A DNA stretch of 60,579 bases from Alistipes sp. CAG:831 (GTDB lineage Bacteria > Bacteroidota > Bacteroidia > Bacteroidales > UBA932): the NCBI GenBank assembly GCA_000432775.1, contig HF990344.1, positions 51,085 to 111,663 of the forward strand, in the 5' to 3' direction. The notes beneath the pieces are model-generated. The model was not told the origin of the DNA. It saw nothing but the letters and a program-made list of their open reading frames with translations, and did no database searches. Positions 7,706 to 16,274 of the stretch are shown piece after piece. Every line of letters starts with the position of its first letter. The stretch's first letter is position 1. Both the position numbers and the translations under genes were made by a program.

Positions 7706-9412
7706 CTAAAAACTGCTCTTGAGCCCGGTAGCCCGGTTGAACACCGGCAGCTCCGGTGTCGAGTCCTTGTCCTTGATATAGTAGCCGTTGCGTTCGAACT
7801 GCACGGCGATACCGGAAGCGTCTTCCAGCAGGCCCGGCTCGGCGAGAGCGTCCACCTCCTTGAGCGAATCCGGATTGAGATACGCCTTGTAGTCCTTGCC
7901 CTCCGGTATGCCGCTCATGTCGGCCTCGGTGAAGAGCCGGTCGTAGAGCCTCAGGCGCACCTTCTCGCACTGGGTGGCATTGACCCAGTGAATAGTGCCC
8001 TTGACCGAGCGCCATGTGCCGCTGCCGGGCTTGGTCGTCGGATCGTAGGTGCAGCGGATCTCGGTGATATTGCCCTCCGCGTCCTTGACCACCTCCTCGC
8101 ACTTGACGATGTAGGAGTATTTCAGGCGCACCTCCCCGCCGGGACGCAGACGGAAGAACTTCTTGGGAGGCTCTTCCATGAAATCGGCCCTCTCGATGTA
8201 GAGCTCGCGGCCAAAGAGAATTGTCCTCTGCCCTGCCTCGGGGTCCTCGGGGTTCTTAGGGGCAATGCAGTATTCGGTCCGGCCGGTCTCTGTCTCGGTG
8301 GCCGCGCTGCACTCGCCGTCGTTCCAATTGGTAATGACCAGCTTGACGGGGTCGGTGACTACCATATAGCGGTTAGAGCGCTTGTTCAGTTCCTCGCGCA
8401 GGCACCATTCCAGGAGCGAGAGGTCGATGAGGTTGTCCCTCTTGGCCACTCCCACCTTTTCGGCGAAATTGCGGATGCTCTCGGGGGTATAGCCCCTGCG
8501 GCGGATACCGCAGATGGTCGGCATGCGGGGGTCGTCCCAGCCGCTCACGAAACCGTTGCGCACCAGTTCCAGGAGCTTACGCTTGCTCATGACGGTATAG
8601 GTGAGGTTCAGGCGGGCGAACTCATACTGATGCGAGGGGAAAATGCCCAACTGCTCTATGAACCAGTCGTAGAGAGGACGGTGTACGTCGAACTCCAGGG
8701 TGCAAATCGAATGGGTGATGTGCTCTATCGAGTCGCACTGCCCGTGGGCGTAGTCGTACATCGGGTAGATGCACCACTTGTCGCCGGTGCGGTGATGGTG
8801 CGCATGGATGATGCGGTACATCAGAGGGTCGCGGAACATCATGTTCGGATGGGCCATGTCTATCTTGGCCCTGAGTACCTTGGAACCGTCGGGAAACTCC
8901 CCGTTCTTCATCCGCTCGAACAGGTCCAGGTTCTCCTCCACGCTGCGATTGCGCCACGGGCTCTCCACGCCGGGCTGTTGCACCGTGCCACGGTTCTGCC
9001 GGATCTCCTCCTGAGTCTGGTCGTCCACATAGGCCAGTCCCTTCTTAATCAGCACCACGGCCCAGTCGTAGAGCTGCTGGAAATAGTCGGAGGCGTAGTA
9101 TTCCCCGGCCCAGTCGAAGCCGAGCCACTTGATGTCCTCCTTGATGGAGTCCACGTACTCGGTGTCCTCCTTCACAGGGTTGGTGTCGTCGAAGCGGAGA
9201 TTGGTACGTCCGCCGTACTTGCGGGCCAGGCCGAAATTGAGGCAGATGCTCTTCGCATGGCCGATATGCAGATAACCGTTCGGCTCCGGCGGGAAGCGGG
9301 TCATCACCGACTCCACCCTGCCCGAAGCCAGGTCATTCTCGATAATCTCTTCTAAGAAATTCTTCTGTACGGCTGTTTCCGCCGCGTTCTGCTGCTTGTT
9401 TGAGTCTTCCAT
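7706..9412 (-). CDS. glnS: Glutaminyl-tRNA synthetase
   Basis: 568 residues from the ATG at 9412 (MEDSNKQQNAA...), close to the usual length of about 555. A longer reading from 9562 would only translate the (CAAAAA) promoter repeat and is rejected. Class I signature PPEPNGYLHIGHAKS and KMSKS-like VMSKRKLLE are present, with the GlnRS anticodon-binding beta-barrels at the C-terminus (GSGTWRSVKGTIHWVNA). It charges tRNA-Gln with glutamine. As first gene of a six-gene operon it likely shares its promoter with rmuC and the envelope genes downstream. Confidence 0.95.
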   Translation of the reverse strand: MEDSNKQQNAAETAVQKNFLEEIIENDLASGRVESVMTRFPPEPNGYLHIGHAKSICLNFGLARKYGGRTNLRFDDTNPVKEDTEYVDSIKEDIKWLGFDWAGEYYASDYFQQLYDWAVVLIKKGLAYVDDQTQEEIRQNRGTVQQPGVESPWRNRSVEENLDLFERMKNGEFPDGSKVLRAKIDMAHPNMMFRDPLMYRIIHAHHHRTGDKWCIYPMYDYAHGQCDSIEHITHSICTLEFDVHRPLYDWFIEQLGIFPSHQYEFARLNLTYTVMSKRKLLELVRNGFVSGWDDPRMPTICGIRRRGYTPESIRNFAEKVGVAKRDNLIDLSLLEWCLREELNKRSNRYMVVTDPVKLVITNWNDGECSAATETETGRTEYCIAPKNPEDPEAGQRTILFGRELYIERADFMEEPPKKFFRLRPGGEVRLKYSYIVKCEEVVKDAEGNITEIRCTYDPTTKPGSGTWRSVKGTIHWVNATQCEKVRLRLYDRLFTEADMSGIPEGKDYKAYLNPDSLKEVDALAEPGLLEDASGIAVQFERNGYYIKDKDSTPELPVFNRATGLKSSF

Positions 9413-9436
9413 CCTTACTGATATTTTAACGGCAGA

Positions 9437-9444
9437 CAAAGATA
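9437..9444 (-). promoter_or_regulatory. Putative -7 box of the glnS operon
   Basis: On the minus strand the sequence reads TATCTTTG, matching the Bacteroides -7 consensus TAnnTTTG, 24 bases before the glnS ATG. No clear -33 TTTG was found. Confidence 0.6.
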
Positions 9445-9470
9445 CAATGTTCTCTGAAATCCTGCAGATT

Positions 9471-9500
9471 TTTTTGTTTTTGTTTTTGTTTTTGTTTTTG
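9471..9500. repeat. (TTTTTG)5 hexanucleotide repeat in promoter
   Basis: Five perfect copies of TTTTTG. Each unit contains a TTTG, the Bacteroides -33 element. The copy at 9485-9488 sits 20 bases upstream of the -7 box at 9509-9516, so the repeat itself supplies the -33 box of the downstream gene. Confidence 0.85.
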
Positions 9501-9508
9501 CTTTTAAT

Positions 9509-9516
9509 TAACTTTG
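9509..9516 (+). promoter_or_regulatory. Putative -7 box of the NVEALA-like gene cluster
   Basis: TAACTTTG matches TAnnTTTG. A -33 TTTG at 9485-9488 within the hexamer repeat gives a 20-base spacer. The start codon follows 26 bases later. Confidence 0.65.
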
Positions 9517-9542
9517 GTGCGTAATCCTTAAAACTAAACGCC

Positions 9543-9794
9543 TTGAAAACAAAACTCAACAAAAAGTCTCTTGCGGCAGGTCTTGCCGCCGTGGTTCTCT
9601 CTACCGGCGCTTTCTTGGGCGCATCGATGTTAGTTTCTCAGGATGCTGAGGCAGAATGTGACATCTCGGTAGGTCCTGTAACATTAAAATGCGTCGGTGA
9701 AGCAGGAAAATGCGATGGAAAAGACGTTGGAATTAATGCAACGTGCTCTGGTTTGAATGCCGCAGAATTAAAACAAGCTGTTACCGAAAATTAA
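9543..9794 (+). CDS. NVEALA-like small secreted cysteine-containing peptide
   Basis: 83 residues, starting at TTG 9543; no ATG precedes the hydrophobic leader, and the basic start MKTKLNKKS fits a signal region. The leader (residues about 10-32) ends in DAEAE, comparable to the NVEALA cleavage region of Bacteroidota peptides, and the mature part has four cysteines (C39, C50, C57, C68). I assign it to the NVEALA-like group by leader pattern, size and neighbours: a propeller lipoprotein and a thioredoxin-like lipoprotein follow directly. Known members are exported peptides of unclear function. The gene is AT-rich relative to glnS. Confidence 0.6.
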   Translation: MKTKLNKKSLAAGLAAVVLSTGAFLGASMLVSQDAEAECDISVGPVTLKCVGEAGKCDGKDVGINATCSGLNAAELKQAVTEN

Positions 9795-9800
9795 ACTGAT

Positions 9801-10856
9801 ATGAAATCAGTTGTCATTACATTTATTTTTTCAGCAGTTCTGTCTTCCTGCACTATGGGAGACAGGACTGTTCCCATTTCTCAATTAGATAATTCTGTAA
9901 TTGACAGTGCTCATTCCTTGATTCCTGAAAACATTGATTTTGAATATCCCATTACAGCAAAAAAGATATATGTCTGGAATGACAGCATAGTCGTTGTAAA
10001 TAATCAGGCCACTGAATCCAATCTATTCATTGAACTATATTCGCTTCAAGACAACTCCATGATTAACAGTATGATTCATAAGGGAAACGGTCCAAGCGAA
10101 ATGTTGGAAATCAATTTTTATTACCAGAATGACACCATTGTGGCAGAGGACATACACCGGAAAAATATAGCTGTGATACCGATTGACAGTGCTGTCAACC
10201 ATAAGTATATACCTGAATTAAAGCAAATAGACATACATTCTCAATATATCCTGCCGTTTAAGGGAAAGCTAATCGGTGTCAATCCTAACTGCTTTATCAA
10301 CAAAAAGTATGATATCTATAACAACGGCGACAGATTCATTCTTAGCGACAGTAATTATGTTTATAAAGAAGATAATGAATATACTCATTCCACTTTCAAC
10401 GTGACATACTCACAGATTATCTTATCCTACATCAACGATGCAGTAGTCTACATAAGTTCAAATGAAGCGTTGATAGAGCTGTACGACACAAAGCTACGTC
10501 TATTGAAAAAAATAACAGGCCCGCCAATGCCCCGTGAGACATTGTATTATGTTACAGGAAATGGCGCAGTTTCTTTTCTGAATGGTGTGCCCTACACTTT
10601 TATGGAATTTTGCCACGATAATCATTATTTTTATCTCGCCTATAATGGAGATTTTCTTACATCTGAAAACAACTACGATGCATCAACTTTCAACACGTAC
10701 ATCCTCAAATTCGACTGGGACGGCAACTTCATAGACTCATACTACATCGACCACTATGTCAAATCCATGTCCCTGAGCAACGATGGCCGGTACATCTACG
10801 CCTTCGGCACAGACCATGACGGTGAGAGCGTATTCTATAAATACCTGCTGAAATGA
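9801..10856 (+). CDS. Six-bladed beta-propeller (TolB-like) lipoprotein
   Basis: 351 residues with a lipoprotein signal (SAVLSSC, Cys17). The body shows repeated propeller blades, with the KGNGPSEM motif typical of Bacteroidota 6-bladed propeller proteins encoded beside NVEALA peptides. It probably sits at the cell envelope as a binding or sensing partner; no catalytic residues are visible. It begins 6 bases after the peptide gene and overlaps the next gene by 4 bases (ATGA). Base composition changes inside the gene: AT-rich to about 10680, GC-rich afterwards, which suggests recombination. Confidence 0.7.
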   Translation: MKSVVITFIFSAVLSSCTMGDRTVPISQLDNSVIDSAHSLIPENIDFEYPITAKKIYVWNDSIVVVNNQATESNLFIELYSLQDNSMINSMIHKGNGPSEMLEINFYYQNDTIVAEDIHRKNIAVIPIDSAVNHKYIPELKQIDIHSQYILPFKGKLIGVNPNCFINKKYDIYNNGDRFILSDSNYVYKEDNEYTHSTFNVTYSQIILSYINDAVVYISSNEALIELYDTKLRLLKKITGPPMPRETLYYVTGNGAVSFLNGVPYTFMEFCHDNHYFYLAYNGDFLTSENNYDASTFNTYILKFDWDGNFIDSYYIDHYVKSMSLSNDGRYIYAFGTDHDGESVFYKYLLK

Positions 10857-11392
10857 GACACTTGCTGATCATCTCACTTACAGTGCTCACCGCAATCTCC
10901 TGCGGCCATAACCGGCAGAGCTCAGAAAGCACTGCCTCCGGGAGTCCGGACTCGTCGAAAATCCGGACTCTCGAGGCATTTCTCAATATCGACTACGGGA
11001 AAGCCTTCGAAGACAGCGCCGACGGAAGCACCGCATTCCCGGATTTCAGTTCCGACTTCTATACGCAGGACCCTGAAAGCACTGCCCCGATGCTGATATT
11101 CGTATCCAGGCCCGACTGCTCGGCCTGCATCGCCGCCACCCTCGACTTCCTCATAACATTCAGCCGCACTGAGTGTCCTACGCCGATTGTCGCCCTGAAG
11201 AGCGGTGACAGCGACATCTTCGAATTCTACAAGGACAAAGTCTCCTCCGGACAGGACAGCACCGCCAGGGCAGTACTCGACCGCGTCCATTACCTCTGCG
11301 GCGACTGGACCTCCGTCAACAACGCCCCCGACGGAGCCTACCTCCTCTACCGCAACCGCGTCATCGCCCACCTCCCCTGGTCTCCCCTATAA
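10853..11392 (+). CDS. Thioredoxin-like lipoprotein with CSAC motif
   Basis: 179 residues. Lipoprotein signal (LTAISC, Cys17) followed by a Ser/Asp-rich linker, then a thioredoxin-like stretch, PMLIFVSRPDCSACIAATLDF, with a CxxC pair at residues 89-92. The downstream strand-helix pattern is degenerate compared with classical thioredoxins. It is translationally coupled to the propeller gene by ATGA. Because the first gene encodes a four-cysteine secreted peptide, I infer a role in making, shuffling or reducing its disulfides. The gene is GC-rich, unlike the start of the cluster. Confidence 0.6.
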   Translation: MRHLLIISLTVLTAISCGHNRQSSESTASGSPDSSKIRTLEAFLNIDYGKAFEDSADGSTAFPDFSSDFYTQDPESTAPMLIFVSRPDCSACIAATLDFLITFSRTECPTPIVALKSGDSDIFEFYKDKVSSGQDSTARAVLDRVHYLCGDWTSVNNAPDGAYLLYRNRVIAHLPWSPL

Positions 11393-11531
11393 CGTCCCAG
11401 CCGCACTACTCCCCCACCCGGGCGCATACGGATACACTTTTGATAACGTCTTCGACTACCCTACCTATCTTGCCTATCCGGCCCACCTGATCTATTTACC
11501 TCTTATCACATTACATTCATTCGCCCCTGCC

Positions 11532-11562
11532 CCTCTGCGACCCTCTGCAAAAGTCGCAGAGG
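11532..11562. repeat. Perfect 10-bp hairpin
   Basis: CCTCTGCGAC (11532-11541) pairs perfectly with GTCGCAGAGG (11553-11562) around an 11-base loop. No T run follows, so it is not a canonical terminator. It adjoins the tandem repeat. Confidence 0.6.
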
Positions 11563-11568
11563 CGTGCG

Positions 11569-11778
11569 GCCAGGAGCATTGCCACAGCGTCTGTAGCGGC
11601 GTTTCCGGTTCTGCCCTACCGCAAAGGTGAACCGTTTTCCCGCATTTGGGGTACACCTTTGCGGCGGCGGGCAGCCAGGAGCATTGCCACAGGGCCTGTA
11701 GCGGCATTCCCGGTGTTGCCCTGCCGCAAAGGTGAACCCGAATCCCGCATTTAGGGTACACCTTTGCAGTGCCGGGCA
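11569..11778. repeat. 105-bp tandem duplication, two units, each with a hairpin
   Basis: Two head-to-tail units, 11569-11673 and 11674-11778, exactly 105 bases each and about 86% identical by hand alignment (15 differences). Each holds CCGCAAAGGTG paired with CACCTTTGCGG (perfect in unit 1, one mismatch in unit 2). The period is a multiple of three, so a minus-strand frame reads a repeated peptide pattern (YPKCGK.VHLCGRA). I think that is incidental to a DNA repeat. Confidence 0.8.
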
Positions 11779-11941
11779 GTTACAGATGAAGCATACAATA
11801 TGACGGTTAAACGGCTCGTCTGTCGTCTCTTTCGTTCTGTTCTGCTTTGAAACGGAAGGATTGCAGATGATGAAATACACAGTTCGGGTAAAGACACTGA
11901 CCAGGGTATTCAGGGTACTGAGGACGGGATACGACGGGATA

Positions 11942-11981
11942 CAAAAACCGGCCCCGGAGGTGTAAATGTTCCCGGGGCCGG
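11942..11981 (-). terminator. Terminator of the yajC-tricorn operon
   Basis: CCGGCCCCGG (11948-11957) and CCGGGGCCGG (11972-11981) form a perfect 10-bp GC-rich stem. On the minus strand it is followed directly by TTTTTG. It lies 114 bases past the tricorn protease stop and fits a rho-independent terminator for that operon. Confidence 0.7.
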
Positions 11982-12094
11982 ATTATTGTCACGAAAATCT
12001 TGATGTGAATAATGCCATGCTCTAAATCTGGGGCCTTGTCCGATAAGGCAGCAGACAGGCTCTGACACTTACTTGCCTGCAGCGATAGGCTGCT

Positions 12095-15000
12095 TTACCT
12101 TACAGGCGCCTCAGGCACTCCTGGCAGGGGTTTCCAGTTCTGGAGTTCCTGGAGGAGAACCTCTACGGCCTTGTTGAGCTGGGCGTCGTTGCCGAGATAG
12201 TCCTCGAAGGGATTGAGGTCGCACTCGATGTCGGGATCCACGCCGTGGTTCTCGATAATCCAGTTACCATCGGTGGAGTAAGAGGTGAAGAACGGGGTGC
12301 GGACATCCTGGCCGTCGAGATAGGGGCGCGAGCCGGAGATGCCGACGATACCGCCCCATGTCCTCATACCGATCAGCTTACCGATACCGAGCTGGCGGAA
12401 TCCGTAGGGGAAGAGGTCACCGTCGGAAGAGGAGTACTTGTCAATCAGGCAGACCTTGGGTCCGTAATGTGCGGACTCAGGTATGGTGGCGAGCTGCTCG
12501 CTGCCGTTGCGGTACATGTTCATGCGGTATACCTCCCTCTGCAGACGCTCCAGAATCATAGGCGATACATTGCCGCCGCCGTTCATACGGTCATCAATGA
12601 TCAGGGCCTTCTTGTCCAGCTGCGAGTAGAACAGGCGGGTGAACTCATCCAGTCCTGCCACGCTCATGTCCGGAATGTGGATGTAGCCTATCTGGCCGTC
12701 GGACATCTCCTCGACCTTGCGGATATTGTTCTGTACCCAGTCATAGTATGCCAGCTGGGTTTCGTCTGCGATAGGATCCACATAGATGGTGCGGGCACCT
12801 TCCTCAGATGCTGACGAATTGACCAGAAGGGCCGTTGTCACACCTACACGTCCGACGAGGGCCTCATAGATGGTACCCAGCTCCGATGCGGGGATTCCGT
12901 TGACAGCGAGGATATAGTCACCCTCCTTCACACCCAGGCCGGGCTCTCCGAGGGGCGAACGGCGCTCGTCTCCCCAGGTTACGCTCTCAAATATCTTGTT
13001 GATACGGAAATATCCGGTCTCATCCTTTGCAATGCGGGCTCCGAGCAGGCCGATAGGCAGTTTCTCTGCCGCAGGTGTCTCGCCGGTAGTCACATAGCAG
13101 TGTCCGGTATTGAGCTCGGATATCATCTCTCCGATCAGATATGTCAGGTCCTGACGGTACTGCACGTAAGGCAGCATCACGGCATACTTGTCGTGAATTG
13201 CGTTCCAGTCGCGGCCCACCATGTTCTCCACATAGAAATAGTCGCGGTATACCCTCCAGGTCTCATCGTATATCTGCTTCCATTCCTTATGGTAATCCAC
13301 GGTCAGGCGGATGTCGCTCATAGGCACCTGCTTGTCGGCCTTAAATCCGGAAGTGGACACCACATAATATTTGCCTTTATCCGAAACGAGAGCCTTGGAA
13401 TGGTCCTGAGTCATCGCCAGTACACCATATTTTGTCACATCGGTGGACTTGAGGTCGCTCAGCGAAAGCTTCTTCACTCCATCTGACGAACGGTAATACA
13501 ATGCTCCGTCATAAGCAGCGAGGGGACGGGCATAGCCGCCTTCCACAGGAAGAGCGACAGCCCTCTCCACTATGCCGTCAAAATCCACTTTCATCGGCTC
13601 TGCTGCAGCGGTTTCCTTAGCAGCACCTTTCTTGCCTTTCTTTACTGCCGCAGGCTCCTTATCCGCCTCAGGTGCAGCGGGAACATACTCGTCGCCCTTT
13701 ATCACGGTCGGATCCCCGGCATCCTTGGTCAGTGGCAGGGCGAAGAGGTAACTTCCGAGGGAATATGCCGCATTCCACTCTACTGAGGAATAGATGGCGC
13801 GAAGATCTCTTGCAGAAGTGAAGAAGAGATACTTGCCGTCCTCGGAGAACATGGGCGATGAGGAATTGTACCATGACGAAGTGACAGGGGTACTCTCTCC
13901 AGTAGCAAGATTCATCAGATAGATAACTGACGCTCCGGATTCGGTTCCGGTACCGTATGCGAGCCAGTTTCCGTCATACGAGAAGTCGAATCCGCGGACT
14001 CCGCCCCAGCGGCCTTCAAATACGGTCTTCACTTCCTTGGTTGCGATGTCAACTGAAAGGAGCTGTTTTTTCTCTGTAGTCAGATAAAGTTTCTTCGAAT
14101 CGGGAGTCCAGGTCAGTGAGGAAGGATATCCGTTCTCGAATGAGGTCAGGCAGATCTTGCCGTCAGGGTCATTGTAGGGCATGACGTATACCTGGTATTC
14201 CCCGCTCTCGTCGGAAAGCCATGCAATCCACTGTCCGTCGGGAGACCACACGGCGTCGCGGTCATGTGCGCCCGGGGTGCGGGTAAAGTTGTAGACAGCA
14301 CCCTCTGCTGCGGGAACTGAGAACACATCGCCTCTGAAAGTAGTCAGCACGCGGCTGCCGTCAGGCGAGAGGGAGAATGAAGCCCTGTTGTTCCGGGAGC
14401 CGTCCCATGTCTTGACCTCGTCGCGGGCGAGGATTCCCTCGTCATTGAGATAAACAGACACCTTGGAGCAGCTGCCGTCCTTTACGGAATATTTGTATAT
14501 GTAGCCTCCGTTCTCGAAGACAATCCAGTCCTGGGAGAATGAAGGGAACTTGCAGTCGTACTCGGTAAAGTCGGTCACCTTCCTGGTCTGCTTTGTTGCC
14601 GTATCGTAGCAGAAGAGGTTCATGATCTGGTCCCTGTCGGAGAGGAAGTAAATCTTGTCCCCTATCCACATCGGGAATATGTCCTGGGCATCGTTGTCGG
14701 TGATGTTCTCCAGTTCCGTGGAACCTACGGTATTGATCCAGATGTCATCGGCCTGACCGCCCCTGTAGTATTTCCATGTACGGAACTCACGGTACATACG
14801 GTTCATGGCCAGCTTGGAACCGTCGGGGGAATAGGAGCAGAAGCTGCCTTCCGTGGTAGGAATCTGCACCGGCTCACCGCCTTCGGCAGGCACTGTGAAC
14901 AGCAGTCCCCTGAGAGACGAGAAGGCATACCACCGCGTGCGGTAGATTATGTTCTTGCCATCAGGAGTCCAGCCCATTACGATGTTGTTGGGACCTACGC

Positions 15001-15346
15001 GGTCTCCGATGTTGTCCCTGTCAACAGTGGCTGTATAGGTGATTCTCTTAGGTACACCTCCCTGTGCGGGCATGGTATATACCTCGGTGTTGCCGTCGTA
15101 CTGGGCGGTAAAGGCTATCGTCTTACCGTCCGGAGAGAACCTTGAGAAGATCTCGTATCCTACGTCAGAGGTAAGCCTTACGGCCGTACCGCCGTCAATA
15201 GGTACTGTGTAGAGGTCACCTGCATAGGTGAACACTATCTGGTCCCCTCCCACAGACGGGAAGCGGAGCAGACGGGCCTCCTCGGCGTCGGCATAGGCCA
15301 GGACGGGAAGGACGGCCAGCATTGCAGTGATTATAAAACGTCTCAT
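12095..15346 (-). CDS. Tricorn-type S41 protease with propeller and PDZ domains
   Basis: 1083 residues with a signal peptide (MRRFIITAMLAVLPVLAYA). Two blocks of beta-propeller repeats follow (residues about 25-560, with many F-SPDG motifs such as FSPDGKTIAFTAQ), then a low-complexity Lys/Ala linker (about 575-600). Next come a PDZ region (LGEPGLGVKEGDYILAVNG) and the S41 core: His in ELNTGHCYV and the nucleophile Ser in MNGGGNVSPM match the tricorn active site. Tricorn homologues trim peptides; this one is predicted to be periplasmic because of the signal. It is the last gene of the operon, before the terminator at 11942-11981. Confidence 0.88.
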   Translation of the reverse strand: MRRFIITAMLAVLPVLAYADAEEARLLRFPSVGGDQIVFTYAGDLYTVPIDGGTAVRLTSDVGYEIFSRFSPDGKTIAFTAQYDGNTEVYTMPAQGGVPKRITYTATVDRDNIGDRVGPNNIVMGWTPDGKNIIYRTRWYAFSSLRGLLFTVPAEGGEPVQIPTTEGSFCSYSPDGSKLAMNRMYREFRTWKYYRGGQADDIWINTVGSTELENITDNDAQDIFPMWIGDKIYFLSDRDQIMNLFCYDTATKQTRKVTDFTEYDCKFPSFSQDWIVFENGGYIYKYSVKDGSCSKVSVYLNDEGILARDEVKTWDGSRNNRASFSLSPDGSRVLTTFRGDVFSVPAAEGAVYNFTRTPGAHDRDAVWSPDGQWIAWLSDESGEYQVYVMPYNDPDGKICLTSFENGYPSSLTWTPDSKKLYLTTEKKQLLSVDIATKEVKTVFEGRWGGVRGFDFSYDGNWLAYGTGTESGASVIYLMNLATGESTPVTSSWYNSSSPMFSEDGKYLFFTSARDLRAIYSSVEWNAAYSLGSYLFALPLTKDAGDPTVIKGDEYVPAAPEADKEPAAVKKGKKGAAKETAAAEPMKVDFDGIVERAVALPVEGGYARPLAAYDGALYYRSSDGVKKLSLSDLKSTDVTKYGVLAMTQDHSKALVSDKGKYYVVSTSGFKADKQVPMSDIRLTVDYHKEWKQIYDETWRVYRDYFYVENMVGRDWNAIHDKYAVMLPYVQYRQDLTYLIGEMISELNTGHCYVTTGETPAAEKLPIGLLGARIAKDETGYFRINKIFESVTWGDERRSPLGEPGLGVKEGDYILAVNGIPASELGTIYEALVGRVGVTTALLVNSSASEEGARTIYVDPIADETQLAYYDWVQNNIRKVEEMSDGQIGYIHIPDMSVAGLDEFTRLFYSQLDKKALIIDDRMNGGGNVSPMILERLQREVYRMNMYRNGSEQLATIPESAHYGPKVCLIDKYSSSDGDLFPYGFRQLGIGKLIGMRTWGGIVGISGSRPYLDGQDVRTPFFTSYSTDGNWIIENHGVDPDIECDLNPFEDYLGNDAQLNKAVEVLLQELQNWKPLPGVPEAPVR

Positions 15347-15370
15347 AGGATTGAAATGGTTAGTGGTTAG

Positions 15371-16255
15371 TTATAGAATGTTGAGCACTTGCTCCTTTAT
15401 CTTCTCGAGCTCGTCCTTCATCCGTACCACGCATTTCTGCATTCCGGCATGATTGGACTTTGAGCCCAGGGTATTGATCTCGCGTCCCATCTCCTGGGCA
15501 ATGAAACCGAGCTTCTTGCCGGGGCACTCTTCCGTCTCCATAGTATCCCGGAAATAACGGCAGTGCTGCCTCAGGCGCACTTTCTCCTCATTAATATCCA
15601 GTTTCTCGAGATAAAATATCATCTCCTGCTCCAGGCGGTCATGGTCAGGAGTCAGGGAGAGTTCCTCCATACGGGACAATATTCTCTGGCGTACCGCCGG
15701 CACCCTCTCACTCTCGAATGCCTCGGCCTCGGCGAGGATGGCCTCGATATTGTCCACGCGGGTCATCAGGTCAGTCCTGAGCACCGCACCTTCGCGGGTT
15801 CTGAACGCAATGAGCGCATCGACGGCCTCATGCAGTGCTCCCGTAATGGCATTCACGTCCTCGTCTGTCAGTTCCTCCTTGTCCGCCGTCACCACATCGG
15901 GCAGACGGAGCACAGAGGACACGAGGACCGACGCCATGAAATTCTCATACGGGTCAAGATTCAGGGATCCGGCGATATCGGACAGCTGACGGAAGTAATT
16001 CCGGAACAGGTCCTGGTCAATACTGCGGGCCTCCGAGCCGGAGACCGTCTCCGATGTCAGGAAGACATCAATATTGCCGCGTACCAGGCGCTTGGTCAGA
16101 TATTGCCTGAACTCCAAGTCCTTGTCCTTAGGGAGAATCGATGATTTGAGAGAGATGTCGCTGTTCTTGCCGTTAAGCGAGCGGACCTCGACGGTGTATT
16201 TTTTATTGCCGGAAATCACCTCGGATTTCCCGTATCCGGTCATTGACAGTACCAT
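15371..16255 (-). CDS. yicC: YicC/YloC family endoribonuclease
   Basis: 294 residues, full length for the family. The N-terminus SMTGYGKSE and the EVRSLNGKN motif are diagnostic, and the C-terminal part (MGREINTLGSKSNHAGMQKCVVRMKDELEKIKEQVLNIL) matches the conserved end. YicC proteins are endoribonucleases; the C-terminal residues around EMGRE and H are the conserved core. It starts 19 bases after the upstream DUF6340-like gene and is 24 bases from the next one. Catalytic role is by homology only. Confidence 0.92.
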   Translation of the reverse strand: MVLSMTGYGKSEVISGNKKYTVEVRSLNGKNSDISLKSSILPKDKDLEFRQYLTKRLVRGNIDVFLTSETVSGSEARSIDQDLFRNYFRQLSDIAGSLNLDPYENFMASVLVSSVLRLPDVVTADKEELTDEDVNAITGALHEAVDALIAFRTREGAVLRTDLMTRVDNIEAILAEAEAFESERVPAVRQRILSRMEELSLTPDHDRLEQEMIFYLEKLDINEEKVRLRQHCRYFRDTMETEECPGKKLGFIAQEMGREINTLGSKSNHAGMQKCVVRMKDELEKIKEQVLNIL

Positions 16256-16274
16256 ATATTGTCTATAGTTTTAA

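Larger units (their letters stand above)
11393..12094. other. Gene-free region with tandem repeat and hairpins
   Basis: About 700 bases without a credible gene. Minus-strand open frames here merely translate the 105-bp repeat. The region holds a 10-bp hairpin at 11532-11562, the tandem repeat at 11569-11778 and a terminator at 11942-11981. Confidence 0.6.

Noticed and set aside
7988..9355. 455-codon plus-strand frame opposite glnS
   Set aside because: Opposite to intact glnS; composition is the reverse of its codon use, with no recognisable domain.
9413..9562. N-terminal extension of glnS through the KNKNKNKN region
   Set aside because: It would translate the hexamer repeat and the promoter; ATG 9412 gives a normal-length protein.
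11492..11880. Minus-strand frames with repeated YPKCGK...VHLCGRA peptide
   Set aside because: Explained by the 105-bp DNA repeat with a period divisible by three; two frames over the repeat look equally peptide-like, no promoter or start context.
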